Source: Gymnogyps californianus (Eukaryota; Chordata; Aves; Accipitriformes; Cathartidae). From it: a stretch of DNA of 64,000 nt. The DNA is taken from positions 63,904,707 through 63,968,706 of the forward strand of contig NC_059473.1 in NCBI RefSeq assembly GCF_018139145.2. The letters run 5' to 3'. Below, piece after piece: positions 1 through 15,500 of the stretch (position 1 is its first letter; every line of letters begins with the position of its first letter). The notes under the pieces were generated by a model that saw only the letters and a program-made list of their open reading frames with translations, searched no databases and was not told where the DNA came from. The position numbers and the translations under genes were made by a program.

Positions 1-3000
1 TCCATGGAAGGAGCAGCCCAGCCAGTGCTTCCCCAAGCCCCTAGGGCAGAGGCAGCAGTCACTGTTCCCAAATCTTTCTTTTTCAGAAACTGAGTGGCTG
101 CATCTGCATTCGGATGCTGCAGAGTTTGCAGATACTGTAGGAACCACTGGGGTCAGTGAAAGAAAAAAAGTTGTTGGAGGTGGTGGTGGGTGGAAACAAC
201 CTCAGGCAAACAGGGTCCTATCATAATTACAAAGACATGCTATTCTGTTTGCATATTACTGAGGAGTCTTGACATTTCAGATCAGAAACGGAGTTGGAAA
301 TTACAACTTGAAAAAATCATATGTATTCAAGACCTTGATCCAGCAGCCACAGAACTCTGTCTCCTTAAAACAAGCAGTGACATCCCGCACTCCTAGGGCA
401 GTCATGTCACGCTGCAAGGACAATTCAGCAGAGACCAATACACTTTTCAAAAAATAGATCCAAAATTCACTTATTATCATTTTTTTTCCTAGTCAGGTAA
501 AAACCTGGAGTGGAACAGACAGAAATTGCAAGAAATTGAGGTTAATATTTCCTTTCTAAAATGGAATATATGTAACTATTAGTAAGAAGTAGGCCTTGTA
601 TCCATCCTTAACATGCTAACACATACAAAGGAAAAATACTATATTACACACTAATATCTATTGGAATTCAGAAGATTCTGGCTACAGAATGTTTGCCCTT
701 CAGATATGTATCCTTTTTTTTGATCAGTCTAATCTGATGAGATACATGATGGAGAAACTGAAATATGTTTTAGCAAATCACAGGTTTTGGTAGTGTAGGA
801 AATTATTGCTTTGAGCAATACCTTGTCTAGCAGTTGTAAAAGGTAGGATATCAGATTTTCTTTGTCTATAAAATGAGCTTCTCAGAGAAAAGCATAGGTA
901 GCTAAACCAGAGTAGTACAGAGGCTGTTATTTGAGTTTCTGCCACAACTACAAGGTACTGGAAAAAGAAGCACCTTTGCCAACAAGCTCTGTAGCACTAC
1001 TTACCACCATCAGAAAATGTGCATGATCATAAAGAGAAATAGTAGCCATAGAGTACAAATGTTTTCTTTACACTACATTTAGGAGAGGGTTGAGGGAGCA
1101 GGGGGCAACTATTTTACATCTTTGCCCACTGTTTAGTTCAAACTTCTTTCCTTGATCTTTTTTCTCCAAGATTTTATGTGCTAAGTCTTACCATATTTCT
1201 GCTGAAATCAAATAGATTTTAGCTCTCATGAAATCCTATGTCATCTAATCAACTGTGGAGCACATAGTGTTATGAGAACTTTTCTATAAATATTAACATT
1301 ACATACAGTAAAAATAAACATACTGAAAAACCCCTCCTACACCATAGGGTATCTTCAAATATCTTCAGATGATTTCACATCCTGCTCCTCGCAGGGCAAT
1401 ATATTCCCTGACCAAAACAGGCTTACACTTTTGACAGATTCTGAGAAGAAATTCTTTAACAATCTTAATTCTCTAATCTTAACAACAGCAACAAATAGGA
1501 CAGGCGTGAAATATATTCATTTTACTGAAAGCTATTCTGCACAGCCGAGAAAGCTTCATCTCTACCCATTCTTCAAAGGCTTTTATTATTTTAAACAGTA
1601 CAATAAACTTTCAATAAACTTTCAATAAGACCTTCTGTTCTTCTGTCACAGTAGTACAAATTCTTACCCTACTTAATGAATTTGAGGGGTTTTTCCCCTC
1701 CCAGTGTAATTTTTTCAAAATACCAGGCACTTAACATTTCACATTTATCATAATTAATTTTATACCCAAAGACTGTCAATGATACATGTTTGCTATTCTA
1801 TTGCTTTTAAGAGGAAAAGTGGGTTTGTATAAACAGCCCTCCATCATCTGCCTGGCAAGCTATCCGCTCCATCTGCGAGCAGTCCTTTAGTTTGGAAGTT
1901 CCTGCCTAATTGCTGCAGACAGATGTTCTCCTGCTGTAGCTGTAGACACCATGGAGGCTCCTGCCATGTTAATTAACCAGCTTAAAGATGTTCCTTTCCC
2001 TAATTCAAAAGCCTAAAAACTCTTATACACAGCACAAATGCAAGGTCTCACCTGACCTCCAAAGCCACATTTTCCTAAATGCAATGTTTCTAAATATCTC
2101 CTCTAGCTGCTCAGTGGCATTTTCTTTTTCAGGAGACCCCCAGATAACTTACCTGTTATTATTCTGCATTGTATAACTCATAGTAGAGCTTTTCTATTAT
2201 TATATGAAATTCGTCCCCCTACCATGAATCCATACTGCTCTGGGCATACACACCTAACATGTTACCAGTCTGTCAATACTAGTGAGAACTAGTCAATCTG
2301 CATGAATGCAATATGTACAGATGACAAGCAGTCTCTTCTTTTAATAGTATTACAAATATCTTTGCTTTCTTGCAGGAGGAGGGAGTTTCTCCCCCTTAAG
2401 AGAATTGATTAAACAAGCCTTGTAATGAGTTTGCTAACTTTTCTGTATGCTGCTTTGTGTAGCTATCAGTCATCTTGATTGATCAAGGGCTTGACTTGTA
2501 ACCTGCCTACTGCCTTTTCCCCCAACACAGACTGCTCAGGAAATATTTGCCCCAATATTTGGGGAAGAGGGGACTGCGCACAGCAGCAGTCCTCATGTTC
2601 TCAGATATCTCCTTCAGACTGCTCTATAAATGCATGTCTTAAAATGGCACAATAATACATCTGTCTGTCTTTACTTCATATAAAGAAGGGCTTTTCATCC
2701 CTTTAACAGTTACTGAAATAATTTTTATTGGCTGATCTTTTCCACCATAATTTACTAAGCCCCTACTCTTTTATTCTCTTTGTCTTCTGGACATAAATCT
2801 ACTCCTCTTATAAATTTAAACATAAACCCGGCCAATGCTTTTATAAACCTGTTGAACATCACCAGCTGTAGTAGGAAGTTCATTGATGAAAACTGCCTTT
2901 ATTTCTCTGACATGAGGGAATCATCACCCAGGTTACTTTTCCAGTCTCTTTAATAAGGCCTCATCTACTTTTGCCTCTCCTTTATGTTTTTGCCTTAAAA

Positions 3001-3375
3001 TGTACTATAGCAAGGAACGCCCAGTCAGCTCCCACATTTGTTAACCACTCAGTTGTACGTCCCATCCACCTGATCCTTTTCTCTTTTCTTTTTTCCCCCT
3101 CTTTCCCCAACATGTGGAAATTCAGCCTAGCTTGTTGACAAATATATTTAACCTCTCCTCACCCAAGCAGTGGTCTCCTTTTCAGATGGTTTTGGGCAAC
3201 TACTCTGAGAGACCAGCATCATACTATACTTGCCAGAGACTACTTTTCACTGAAGTAGCTTGGGACAATGCCTGAAACACTCTTACGTCCTCCCACACAA
3301 GTCGGAAGACTCTAGCTCTCTCTTGAATTTTCCTGAATTCAAGAAGAGAATTCTTGAATGCTCAACCCACTGGGG
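1..3375. other. Intron 1 interior (probable), no gene seen
   Basis: AT-rich sequence with short T- and A-runs and the 11-bp repeat at 1.6 kb. All open frames are short and lack coding character or splice support. Nothing else is supported. Confidence 0.6.
1601..1629. repeat. 11-bp tandem repeat, 2.6 copies
   Basis: Seen: CAATAAACTTT repeated twice and followed by CAATAAG. It happens to create three AATAAA/AATAAG motifs on the plus strand, but no gene ends here. Confidence 0.85.
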
Positions 3376-3520
3376 CTGAGCAGTCTCCATCCTGACAGGT
3401 TCCCAAGACCTGGCTGGGTAACGTCCTGAGCAACTGGGTCTGAGCTCACAGCTGAGCCTGCTTGGAGCAGCAGGTTGGACTGGAGACCCGCAAAAGGCAC
3501 TTCCACCTGTGTGGTTCTGG
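3376..3520 (+). mobile_element. Old CR1 LINE 3' fragment
   Basis: Seen: GCAGTCTCCATCCTGACAGG, CAAGACCTGGCTGGGTAACG, CCTGAGCAACTGGGTCTGAG, GCAGGTTGGACTGGAGACCC, then CTTCCACCTGTGTGGTTCTG. These blocks follow the order of an older CR1 3' UTR, though diverged, and the tail has decayed. It covers the 3' part of a 128-codon minus-strand frame (3446-3832), which argues against that frame being a gene. Confidence 0.8.
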
Positions 3521-6500
3521 GGATTTTAACTTGATGTTGTGACTCTGGGCTTGTTTGAGAGTAGAGGATGGCAGAGTTGCAGGCAGCTCTGTGCGATTCC
3601 TTACCGCTGTAGCTGTTCCTGCTTCTGGAAAGGAAAAAATGTCTTGCTTTAAACATTTAACAGGATCTTCTTTCTCCACTTGGGAGATTTTTAAGTTATT
3701 ACTTTCTTTCATGAATCTGTATATCCACCTTATTCTCTGAGACTTCTGCTCCCAACATTTATCCACATTCTCCAGGTCACTGGCTCCACTAATCGTTCTT
3801 TCTACATCACATTTAATCCCACCAAATCTCATTTCTGCTGAAGGTTTCGAGAGAGTTCATTTCTGAGATTAACCTATCAAGACTATCTCTGGTAGCGATG
3901 TAAATTTATTTTTCATCTTTGCTTTGGCAGGAAGCAGAACAACATCCTGAACCCTACAAACCTTGCCTGCTGTAAGATCATGCTCTCCCTGAATTTCTTT
4001 TGGGGAAGCTGCTTTTCAAACTGTCCCCTCCTCCTCCAGTCGTCATTCCACGCACACAGGCAGCACAGGCAGTCTGCAGGTTGCAGGCAGCCCAGGCAGG
4101 CGCAGCGCTGTGCACCATCTGATCCAGTGCAGGTCTGAGTCCAGGCAGCCATTTGCGACCTGTCATAGCTTTTCTCCGCATCAAAAAATTTAACACCCCT
4201 CTTCTTCTCCCCCACCGTTCATTTTTTTGTTCATTGATGCTTCCGTGTACATTCGGGGTTCAGACAGTACTGAAAAATGACACTTTAATATTGATCCAGC
4301 TGCATCAGGAATGGAATAGGCTAGAAACTCTGCAAGAAATCTTGCTTAAGTGTTAACCTCTGTTCAGAGCCGTTGAACGGTTAGGCTGCCAAATTCCTGA
4401 TGAGAAAACGGTTGTTATTAAAACCCTATCTTCTCATCTACAAGACCTTACTTGAAGTTCTGTAATCACTAGTTTTGGGGACACATTTCACACCACAATT
4501 TAGCCTCATGTTCTCTGAGCCAATGAACATTTTTTTTGGCTCTGCGAGGCGCTAGGCCTTCAACAAAGTGCAGGTGGGTGGGTGGTGGTGTTCCAAGTCT
4601 CAGCCCCTGTGGCTCTCTAATTGTTTGGATTTTATTTATGTTTTGATTTTTTAGTAGCTTTCCCACAGCCTCTTGCATGCACTCATTAAACGGCTGAGGC
4701 ACATGCAAAATCTTGCTATATAGGACGCATATATCTTGTTTCCCAGATATTTCTCACCTATAAGTGTCTAGAGAGCAACTAGTCACCAGTGGGACAAAGT
4801 TTTGAGCAACAGTTTCCTAACCAACACAACTACTGAAATTCACTACACATGTTTGCAAACATAATTTAAATCTTGTGAGAAAAGTTCCTTCTCCTACTCC
4901 CTCATCTCAGTTGCGTGACACTGAATCAATACTTTGTAACTGGAGCTGTTCAGCTAGGCAGATTTACGCCAGAAATCTGTAAGACTTTGAAAAATAAAAC
5001 ATTCTCAGGTTCCACTTGGGCATTTGGCATCTTTCAGACAACATGCCATCATAAGACATTACACTATGCTTTGATCTGTGAAGTTTCCCATGCATTAAGT
5101 GATTTTTAGAATGCAACTGCTTCAGAGCACACGCTCTTTTTTTTTAACACCTACAGTTCAAACTACATGCTTTAAAACCCTGAAATAGATAATACGTGTG
5201 ATGTATCCAATAGCAAGACCAGTAAAGATGAGTACACTAGTCTCATCATAAGCTAGAAGTCAAAGACAATTCAAGGTAGCAGCTGGAGAGAACGGTACTG
5301 AACTAACATGTATTTTACTCAGCTTGGCCAAGTAATCTCTACTCTTCTCTATATTATCTGAAAGTTCCTGTCCCTGAACTGCTTCCAGTGTTTTACTGCT
5401 GCAAATATTTGTTTGGCAGCCATGATGAAAACTGACTCATCTGAAAAGGAACAAAAGCAGTCCGGTACAAATTTGGTACTCTCAGCTACATCAGTTTCCC
5501 AATTATCACTTGGCATCAGCACAGCGATGAGAACCGGTGAAGTGAACATCACTACTAGAAACATTTACATGGCAATTCTGCCCAGGAGTAAAATCCAAGT
5601 CCTTTGTCCTTGTTTTTTTTTTTTTTTTTTTTTTTTTTTTGAACCACAGGATAGATCGCACACATTAATTATTCTAATGACAAACTATTAATGCACAGCA
5701 ATGATCCAGGACTTCGCTAAAGGCTATATTGGCAAAGCAACAAGTGGCAAAGTTGGCCATGAATTAAATCAGACTGGTATAGCATTTGAGCAGCCTGGTG
5801 CCTGGTGCCTGAACAATCCTGAACAATGGGAAGAAAAGCAAAGCACAAAGAAAAATGAAATACAAATATATATGTACACACATTTTAAATACATATTTTT
5901 GTATATATATTTAAACACACTTTAAAGATTTTATAGATGTGATGTCTCCCACAGCAGTGAATTGATGAGGTAGTCAAAATGGTTTCCGTGTAAATTTTTT
6001 TATCAAGGGAAACAAAGGTTTAAACACTGCAACTATTTCAGGAACATGCCCCTTTCCCAAAATTTTATTTTACAGTGCGATTCTAAGATGAAAGAGTTTG
6101 GCAAAAAGATTGAAATCAGGAAAATAAACTGTCCTCTCACTCTCTTGTTTACACTTTCATTCACTGGGAAAACAGATGTTTGGGGATAAACTGAAAGAAA
6201 ACAGTTATGCCCTGACCCTGTTATGTCTTCAAGAAACACTAAAAATTTTTTTATGTGACTAGTGATGAAGATTACAAAATATGCAGTTTTTTCAACTAGT
6301 ATTGTTAGGGGTTGCTTTCCTTCACAAAGCCTTCTACAAATGGTCAGATGGATCCTGGCCAGTCCAAAATACAGGAAGAACACCAGCCTTTTCCAGTTAA
6401 TGCAAGCAAGGCATGAATGTAATCTGCAGTTCATTCTCATGTAGCTGTTAAATATAAAATCCATTTCACAGATGGGAAACTGATGCTGGAAACTGAAATT

Positions 6501-9500
6501 GACTTCTGAGAATCCAAGGTTTTTAAACCATCAAGTCCAAACTCCCTCATATCAAACATCGCTCATCCTTTACCCGACTATTAATTAAAAGATTTAGTTT
6601 AAGCTAAGATGTTTTGGTCTCCAAGAGACTTCTGCACTTCAGGACAAAGGTGGAGAACAGGGTGGCACCTCAGGTTTTCAGTACCCGTCATCCCTACAAC
6701 AGGCAGATGAGTGATGTGCCCAGACGACTGCAACAGACGAACAAATGAAAACCATTGTGATCCCCAAATGTGACTTGTTTTAAAGTAAATTAATGTTGAA
6801 ATTGAAAAAGGTCCTGTATTTATACTCAGGTCACTAAATGATCCTACAACATAGCTCTGAGTTTCCACAACACAAAACGTCACTACAACATACAGAGTAA
6901 GGTGCAGGGCTGGACTCGAGTTTTGGGATTCTCCTAATGCAGTCCAATGGAGGGGTGGCTCCTGGGTCTGGGCTCCGGTCCACAAACACGCAGAGGAAGT
7001 CCCATGTCCTAGTGCCACTTTCTTTTTCCACTTGGATGTAATAAAAGGTGAGTCTAACTGGAGATGCAATTGAAGCCTTCCATCTATCAGGTCAATGCAC
7101 CCTGCCCTACAGTAATTTTTCACAATTAAGGCAGAGGCAGGAGACAAGTGGCATTAACTAAAAACCACTCATAACTAAGGGAAGTGCTGATACAGAGAAC
7201 TGAAAAATCAGATGAAAATTAACAGAATAGCTGGAAGCAAACGGCATTATGTCCTTGAAGCAAGGGAGCAGTCAAATAGCATCTATTCCATCTTCATAAG
7301 CTATGGATAATTATCTCTCACTAGATTTTTGAACCTCAAATTACAAAATTTCATTAAACCTTCTCAGACCTTGGTATAAATATCACTGCAGAAATAGGAT
7401 GTCTTTCCTCTATGGGAGGTATTAGTCCTGAGGAGGTCACATTGCTAAGTAGAAAAGAAGTCACTTTGAAAAAGAACTTGCATGTTGGCTGAGGCAAGAC
7501 AACAGATAGCAATCAGTATATACAGCATGGATCCTAAATGGCTGCAACGCTCCCAGTAACAAGTTACCGAACAACTGCACAAAGTGAAAATGGTAACGTA
7601 TATGCACACCCAAAATATGTAGCAGGCATACAAATGCTGCAGTACAGATGGCTGTTCTAAAAGATGTAAATGCAAACAAAACACCCCACTGCCTAGAACA
7701 TGATGTTCTTGAGCATGTCACGGCTGGTGTGACGTCTTTAAAAATATCTCATTTGTTAGGTACGGAAGATGATATGTAATTACTTCTTCACAGCTCTACA
7801 GTAGGTCCAACACCCTTCCTCCTTTGTGTGAAAAATCTATTACAGTCGACTCTGAGCCTCCATAATTGTTCTCCATTAGTAACGATTTACATGATATTAC
7901 AGCTGTCACTGAATGTCAAGGTAATTTCCCTGTTTTCTTTCTTTGAATCCTTTTAGAAATTCTAGTTTAAAAGAGTACCTACTGTAAACATGTTCTAACA
8001 GAGGAGACTGTTAAAGAGAAAAAAAAACCCTAAAGGACATGAGACAGTAATTTTCAAATATCTTGTCATTACAGAATTGACATGAATCAGTTCTAGCGAT
8101 GAAGACTTTGTATTTCTTTTTGCACCCAAGGAAACATCACGAGAGGTGAAGAATTCAATTTTCTTATCTGACAATGGCACCAGGACAGGGTGGAACAATC
8201 TGTCACCCCACTTGGAAAGTCGGTAACTGCCAGAAAGAGAATAGGCCGTAAGTTGCCTCCAATTTCCAGCTGCAGGCCTGGAGAAGAAGCAGGCCTGGAA
8301 ATGTAGGCTGCCTCCTACACCAGTCCCGCTGTCGGAGGAGCGAGGCACATTGGTCCCTGACATGGTAAGCTGGCAGAGCAGCATGGAGCTAAAATGTCCT
8401 GGCTGTACACGTACCTGTGAGACACTGGACCCAAAAAAGATGTAGCATAAGCATCCTCTCATCAAAGGAGCTGTTCTAGATCACATGGGATAGACCTGAA
8501 CTTGGTGAGTACAAGAACCCAGGCTGCAGGTACAGGTTCTTGGTCGGTGCGACTGATGCAGTTGATTACGGTGGTGTTTGCAACAGATTTGTTAAGAGTG
8601 TCTTCTCAAACCCTAGAGACTCAAGTTATGTCCTGCATTTCTTATTGACAAATGTAGTCAAAGACAGCACTGACTTCTAATCAGGAAGATTAAGATTCTG
8701 AAAGAAATACATATGACAGTGCTTTATCATGTCATTTAGATATGGAAACTGAAGAGTTTGTAAAATCATAAAAGGCAAGAAGAACGTATTGGCTGACACA
8801 ATTGGACTACTGCTTTTAAAATTGTTCCTAAAGCAAATTTAGACCTTGGCTGATTTTTTTAGTACAGGTGGCTCTTTAATTTACACTCACTAAAGATTAT
8901 TCAGGAACTACTTATGAAAGCATAAGTGAACTTAAAAAGGAGTAAGAACCATTGGAAATCTGCCCTGGGCAGATTTGGTTTCGTTTTGAACAATCCATCT
9001 TTCTTCCAAACACAAGTCCCACTGATTATCACTATGGAGGAAATCTGCTTTCCTTTAAAAAGTAATTAAGTTGGTTTGCATTCACTTCTCTGTAGCCAAG
9101 CCTCCATGTCATAAAACAACCGCTACCATTTACACTATTGGGTGAACTTCTCAGGGAGATTAGTAAGGAGTTTTGAGGGCTCTGCTGGCCCAGAGGATGA
9201 TGCTCTCTGTTATTCCTGAGGATCGCACTGTGGATCAGGACAGAACCATACAGAGGGAGCTAAAAGGGAACAGCTGCAGCCACCACTGACCATGCTGTGA
9301 CTGAACAGAGCAATTCACTCCTCACGGCTCCATGCTGTCCATAACGACCTATCAAGAGTAGCACATCCTACTTGGAAAACATAATTATCTGTCATGTAGT
9401 AATTTTTCAACTGAAATTAAAGAAGCAGTTCTTGGAGGCTTCAGACTACATGAAACATTGTTTGTCCCTAACAACCAAAGTAAAGTGGGGAAAGTCGGGG

Positions 9501-12500
9501 AAACAGCCCCCAAAGTGGGGAAAATACTGCGATACTATTCTGTGCTGAGGAGGGAGACCAAAAGAAAAGCAAAGGGCTAGAATTGTTTTAAGCTGTAATT
9601 CATTACAGATTTAGAAAAAAACCCACCATCCCCCAACCCACAAAAAATAAAAACTATAAAACTCCAACATGGTAGAGATGTTTCCTTAATGCTTTAGCAC
9701 ATGGAAGGAGAATACCATTTATCCGGAATCAGAAAACTGTCCAAAATCATGGTCAACAGTTACACACATTGAGTATTTAGAAGATACATCAAAATCGTGC
9801 TTGAATTGCTAACAATTACTTCATGAGAAGTTAAGCGATAGACGGACATAACTCAGGTGAGAGGAAATACCCTTTTGTTCTTTCTTTTACTTTTTCCTAT
9901 TCTTGCTTTTTAACATCACACCAAAGGAAGGACAGTTGCACAGGTCAAGACATAAGAGCACTGGCCAAACAGCAAACCTTCAGATCCTGTGAGCTTTACC
10001 AAAAATCATTTTGGCCAAAATCCTTAAAAAAAAAAACTTTGTAAGCTTTTAGGCAGAAGTGGGGCAAGCCACTTAAGGCCCATCCAGGCAAAGCAGCTGT
10101 CTAGTGTGTTGGGTCCCACTGAGTGCTGGGTTCTGCTGCACTGACTTCTCCTCCAGGACTCAGGATGAAGGAGGGGGAACAACTGTTCCCTTTCCCTGCG
10201 ACTGCAATGGGAAGGGATTGGGGTAAGCAGCAAGAGCTGTATTTGCTTGCCCTCTGCCTGGTTTGTTTATGCTTTCAGAGCTGCTGGGTGCTGGCAGCAG
10301 AGCAGGCAGGCAGGCTGAGGGCCAGGCCTGCCATGCATGTTGCGTCCGGGGGTATGAGAGCGCTCCTGGCTGCTCTTACTCTGGCTACGTAAGAAATAAA
10401 GGCAGCTTGGGGAAGGGAGTGGACTTAGAAGCTAAGATGTAGGTTTCTCTTGTGCATCTGATCCATGCCTTGCACTGCCACCGAGGTGACAGCCCCCATG
10501 GACTCATCCTAGCCTTCCAATAAAATCTCTGGGGAGGTCAATTTGGGGAACAGAGAAACTCCCACTCACAGCCCCTACATCCCTCTGAGCTCTCCCAGTC
10601 CGTTTCTCCACATGCTCATCTGCTTCTCCCAGAGCTTCCACCCCTCTGCATGGCCTGGCAAGTCCCACCAGCCTTTCTCAGCCTTCCTTGTCCTGAATTT
10701 CTTTTACTCGCACCAAAATACTGAGCTATGCTGCCATCAAAGGTAAGGACAGAATATGCATTCCTGTGTCTCTGTTCCTGGAGTGGCCAAATCCAGTTCT
10801 GCCTTCTCCATCGAGAAACCTTGAGCTGGCTGTAGATCAGACCATCGCAAACTAATCTCACCAGAGTGTAGCAGAACCTAAAGGCTGAGAGAAACTTATT
10901 TCCCTACTGCAAATACTTAAATGTAAGCATTTGCATGTGAGCTACATGTCTCAGCTCAAAACTGTAAGTTGGTGGAGCCTAGAGAAGTATTCATGTGACT
11001 TGACCTCCACTGGCTACAGCAGGAACTTATGTGCCTAACTTCAATAACTTGAAGCATCTTAACTTGGAGCTGAATCACTGACCCCTAGTGACCACAAACA
11101 AAATTCTCTAGAAGGACTACAACTCCAGGACAAGCTGTATAGAAAAGAGAGAACTATGTTAAATGCTGGGGGTAATTTAGAATAATCTGTAAAATTCTAT
11201 TAGATTCACCTTATTTTTTGTGGAAGGGATGCAATGAAATATTTTCAAATGTTATCTGACACAAAACTAATTGGATTTAAAGGCTATTAGTTCAACAGTA
11301 CCGAGGGAAAAAAGACATCTAACTAGGTTTTCAGCAGAAACCTATTTTCTGGATATTACCCAAGAACACCTTAGCTTTCACTATGCTTTCTCATTGTAAA
11401 TTCATACTTTCCCAGTCTTAACTCAGGAAAACCGTAACATACTAAACATTTGCTTTTCATAGCAAGCTATGTTTAAACTTGACTAATTAAACTGAACCCC
11501 TAGCAACCTACTACTAACAGTACACAACTATGCTTTGTGAAGTCAAAACTCAGAAACCAGTCATGACCACAGTAATTATACAATAATTGTGGTCAAATTC
11601 ATTGAGCTACATAGTATGGTGCCCATATCTGAATATTTACTAACTTATAGCTTACCACAGTTCATTAACTACCGTCTCATACATTCTTGAGTAGCAGCAT
11701 GTGAGATGCTTTCAGGCTGTACAAACCCACTGCAAGACAGGAAAACATCCTTTGTCAGCTTGCCTAAATCTATAAATCTTTGCTATCTGAAACTAGTGAA
11801 TACTAATTTAAAGGCTCTTGTTGTCTTTCCAAATTCAGTCCCACAATGTAAATGTAAAAATCACCACTCTTGTGAAGTATCTAATACTCCTACTTTACTG
11901 CACTCGCACAGCAGCTATATGCAACAAGAGAAAATGAGGATTTTCAACAATAAGGGAGTAAAAAAAGGATCTTTGAAACGTGTATGTGGGGAAAGTGCAG
12001 TCTGAGTCAACATGACAGTTTACTCAGCTAACTGAGGAATACTATGATTGCCTAGATGACGTTCAGTGCATTTTCATATATAGATTAAGTTCTGCTTGCT
12101 TAATGGAATTAGTCCTAGAATGAACAGCTTTCATTGCTGGAGATACGGTTTTCCTTTAATGTCTTGCCTTTAGGTGGAGTAGGCTAATGGAAAGGCAACA
12201 TTTTTGGTCTCAGCAAAGAGTCACAAAGAAAATTAAATCCCATTTTGGCTGGATTGGAAATACCGAGGGAATAGTCCATCTCACAGCATTTTTGTTCAGT
12301 TTCCACTAGATTTTAGGTAAAGAACTTTAATAGGCTATGATAAAATCAAACAAACCTACCATCTTCAGGTCAGGAGTAAAATTACTTTAAGACATTTCTC
12401 TACGAGCACACAAATTAACATCTATGGCTTTGACTATTCCACATACGTAAGGTAGACTGCTAAGGCTGACCACTTATTTTGGTCCAAATCCAGTCAAGGA

Positions 12501-15500
12501 TCACGTAAACAGGCCTTGTATGATTCACAGCCTTCATGTCCTCAAAACAATATTGAGGTAAGACTTCTCTGCAGGCTTTTGTGTAAGCACACGCAACATG
12601 GCCCCCATAGTGTGGGCCAAACCCAGAAACTGAAGGGGAAACAAGTAAAGCACTAGAAAAACCAAAAAGCAAAGAAAACTTTCTTCTAGGTGTCAGAAGA
12701 CACTGTTCTCAGTGTGTGGTTTATCTGACTTTTGGGGTCCCCCCCTGCAATTTCTAAGAAGTTGGTCTAAAATAAGAAACATGAGAACAGAATACATTTG
12801 AACCATGGGCGCGCCTGCAACAGGAAACTGCATTTCAATACAAACTTTACAAAGGCACCTCTTGTGACAGAAAACGATTACATTCTTCCACTTTTCTAGA
12901 TTTTTCTGAAACTGTGTGACAGAAATGGCAGTTTTTAAAAAGTGCTGACGTACTGACATTATCTCCAGTTAATTACAATCACTAGCATCTCTGCTATTTG
13001 TAATTCTGAATAGATAAATTTCCGTGGAACTAGTAAGCGAATGAATGAAAGTACTTTAACTCATGAGTATTTTTATTACATATTTCATTCTGTATAGTGT
13101 TGTATCAGGATGAGAGAAAATAAGACAGAACTGTAAGGAAGGAAAGCTTGAGTCATTATGTGACTATTTTCTGCGATTCTCACCCTTACACTCACAAGAA
13201 CTCTATGGAGAGGATGATGATATTCTCATCACTGCTGCAATGAGAGATGGGTGCATGCTGTGCTCTTCTGGAGAGATTTTTTTACTCTTCCTGCTCTTGT
13301 TTTCAATCTAAAGCAAATTCTACCCTTAGTAGATACCTATGACCACTCATCATTATTTTCTGAAGTTCGTGGCTCAGTGACAAAACCTCTCATTAGAAGG
13401 AGGAATTTTTTCTCTCATCAGGATGTTTTTCCATCTCTGGCCTCCTGCATTTCCTTTGTTCACCCGCCTGTCTTTTCAAGAGAGATGTATAAAGTTAAAA
13501 ATATACAGCACTGGACACTCCTCCTTTCTGCAATCTATTTAGTGCTGCCAGCCACTTTTGTGCACGAACTCCGCACCCCAGCATTAGCAGCACGGTGGAG
13601 CCCATGGGGCACTGCATGAGAGGGCAGGGGGCTTCTCCCACCCAACAGGTTGTGTAAACGTGTGTTTACTGAGCAGGTGACAAAGTTTTCGACAGCTCAG
13701 GGATGATTAAAATCTCCAAGAACCTGGAATGTACCCCTGTTTAAGCAGAAGGAAAATGGTGGGTAAATAAATTCATGCTTACCATTTAGCAACAGCTTTT
13801 CTCTCTTCATGATTTCAGTTTTTGTAATCTTCCTGTCAAAAGTTGTTTATTTCATACACAGGCATTGCTGCACAAAGCCCTGCTAATCTGCCCTTGCCGC
13901 CTCCTCCTGTGCTTCAAATATAACAAAAGGTAATTTTCTTTCCTTATTTTTGTGTAATTGATTAACATGAAGGACATGTACTTTTCATTTAAAGCCTTTT
14001 TTATACAAGTCTGAAATACCATGTCTTAGATATAAGCATTAGATATTTATTAGATGTAAACAAAAGTACTGTCAAACCTGACACTTGAAACAAAAAATTC
14101 CCCTTTCCCCGACACCTCTCTGTTCTCCAAGCTACTGTATTATTTGCTGTACTGAGCTTCTGACCATAAGAGACTGTTCTCATTGGTAAATACAGTGTAA
14201 GTTTCCAACTCTATTAGCACCCAGCACATCCGCTTGCCTAAAAGCTTTCCTTTTGCTGTATTTCATTAAACACAGAATCATGCAGCGAGGTGAAACAGAT
14301 TTGGAAATATAATGTTAATGCTTTCAGGCTGGGTATGTCACCCAGAGCATGATGAGATGTTACAACTGCACTTCAGAATTTCAGGACAGAAATAAGAGTT
14401 AATTGACTAGGACTGGCTCTCTCATGCACCCAGCCACTCTTTCGTGATGCTCTGAAAGTGGCTTTCTCCAGCTTTTCCTTCATAAGAGTTGCTACCCATG
14501 TCCAGTCATGGTAAGTTGTTGGACACTTAGGAAACAACAAAAATCAGCTTGCTTGGACTGACATTTTGAAAATTCAAAGCCATGAAAAGGATTCACAGCT
14601 CAGAGGGATCCAATGGTTAGAAAGGACAGAAGTAGAGAATGCAGCCTAATGCTTTTCTGTGCCAGCCCTGGTTCAATCCCGTTCTACCCTAAAAACACCT
14701 TCAGGCCCAAACCCAGTACAGCCCCAGATCTGCAGGACGGACAGGCCTGAAATGCGTATGAACTCACCAGCCAAAGAGCAGAATAAGTCTGAATTTTGAC
14801 CAAGCAAGTTTATTTCTCTAATGAAAAAAAATTATTTCTTTCTTTGATCCTGCCCCAGTCCCTATAGGGTCAGTCAGATTTACAACAGGGTGTTATAACT
14901 AAGAATTTGGACCCTGAGCTATTAAATTTCATAACTTTTTCATTTGCACTTCTGTGCTTAAGTATCACTCACTGCTGCTCCCAACAACTTACTGTTCTGT
15001 TCAGTGACAAAATACATAACCTTGAAAAGCCTTACCAACCCTGCATTTCAAAGGCATTTCATAATTGTTTACCTCTTGGCCTGAACAGTAGTACTGTATG
15101 TACAAGGCCCTCTTGAACTTGTGTAACTCAAAATTGCTTAGAAACTTTTCCTCAAATGATTCTAATTTCTTCAGGAAAAAAAAGCAAACAATAATTATAA
15201 CATATTCAAACAAAGGATTTTTGTTAGGGCTTTTTGTTAAAAATAAAAAATTCCTTTTTCTTTTACCCCAGAAAAGCAGTTTTCATTCCTACTTATTTCA
15301 AAGGAATGCCTGCAATTTTGCGGTATTATGCAAACCCCAATTAGCAGTCCACAAGGTGTTTTGAAAAACAGTGCCTAATGTGTTACAGACACATTTAGTG
15401 GCCAACTTCCAACAGCCTGAAAAAACGCCTTTTTTGAAAGAAAGTTTGGGAATTAAGTCACTTCAATTTTACTGGGAAATGCTGATAGAAATAATTCTTC

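Noticed and set aside
3446..3832. 128-codon minus-strand ORF with a charged N-terminal half
   Set aside because: Its last part overlaps an old CR1 remnant on the opposite strand. The first half looks somewhat ordered but has no homology I recognise.
6599..7147. 182-codon minus-strand ORF
   Set aside because: Longest frame in the AT-rich part, but no recognisable domain, no splice or promoter support, and Ser/Thr/His/Cys-scattered composition typical of chance.
7730..7736. TGACGTC, a near-perfect CRE
   Set aside because: PDE7B is known to respond to CREB, but this site lies about 24 kb into the intron and a 7-mer is expected by chance several times in 64 kb.
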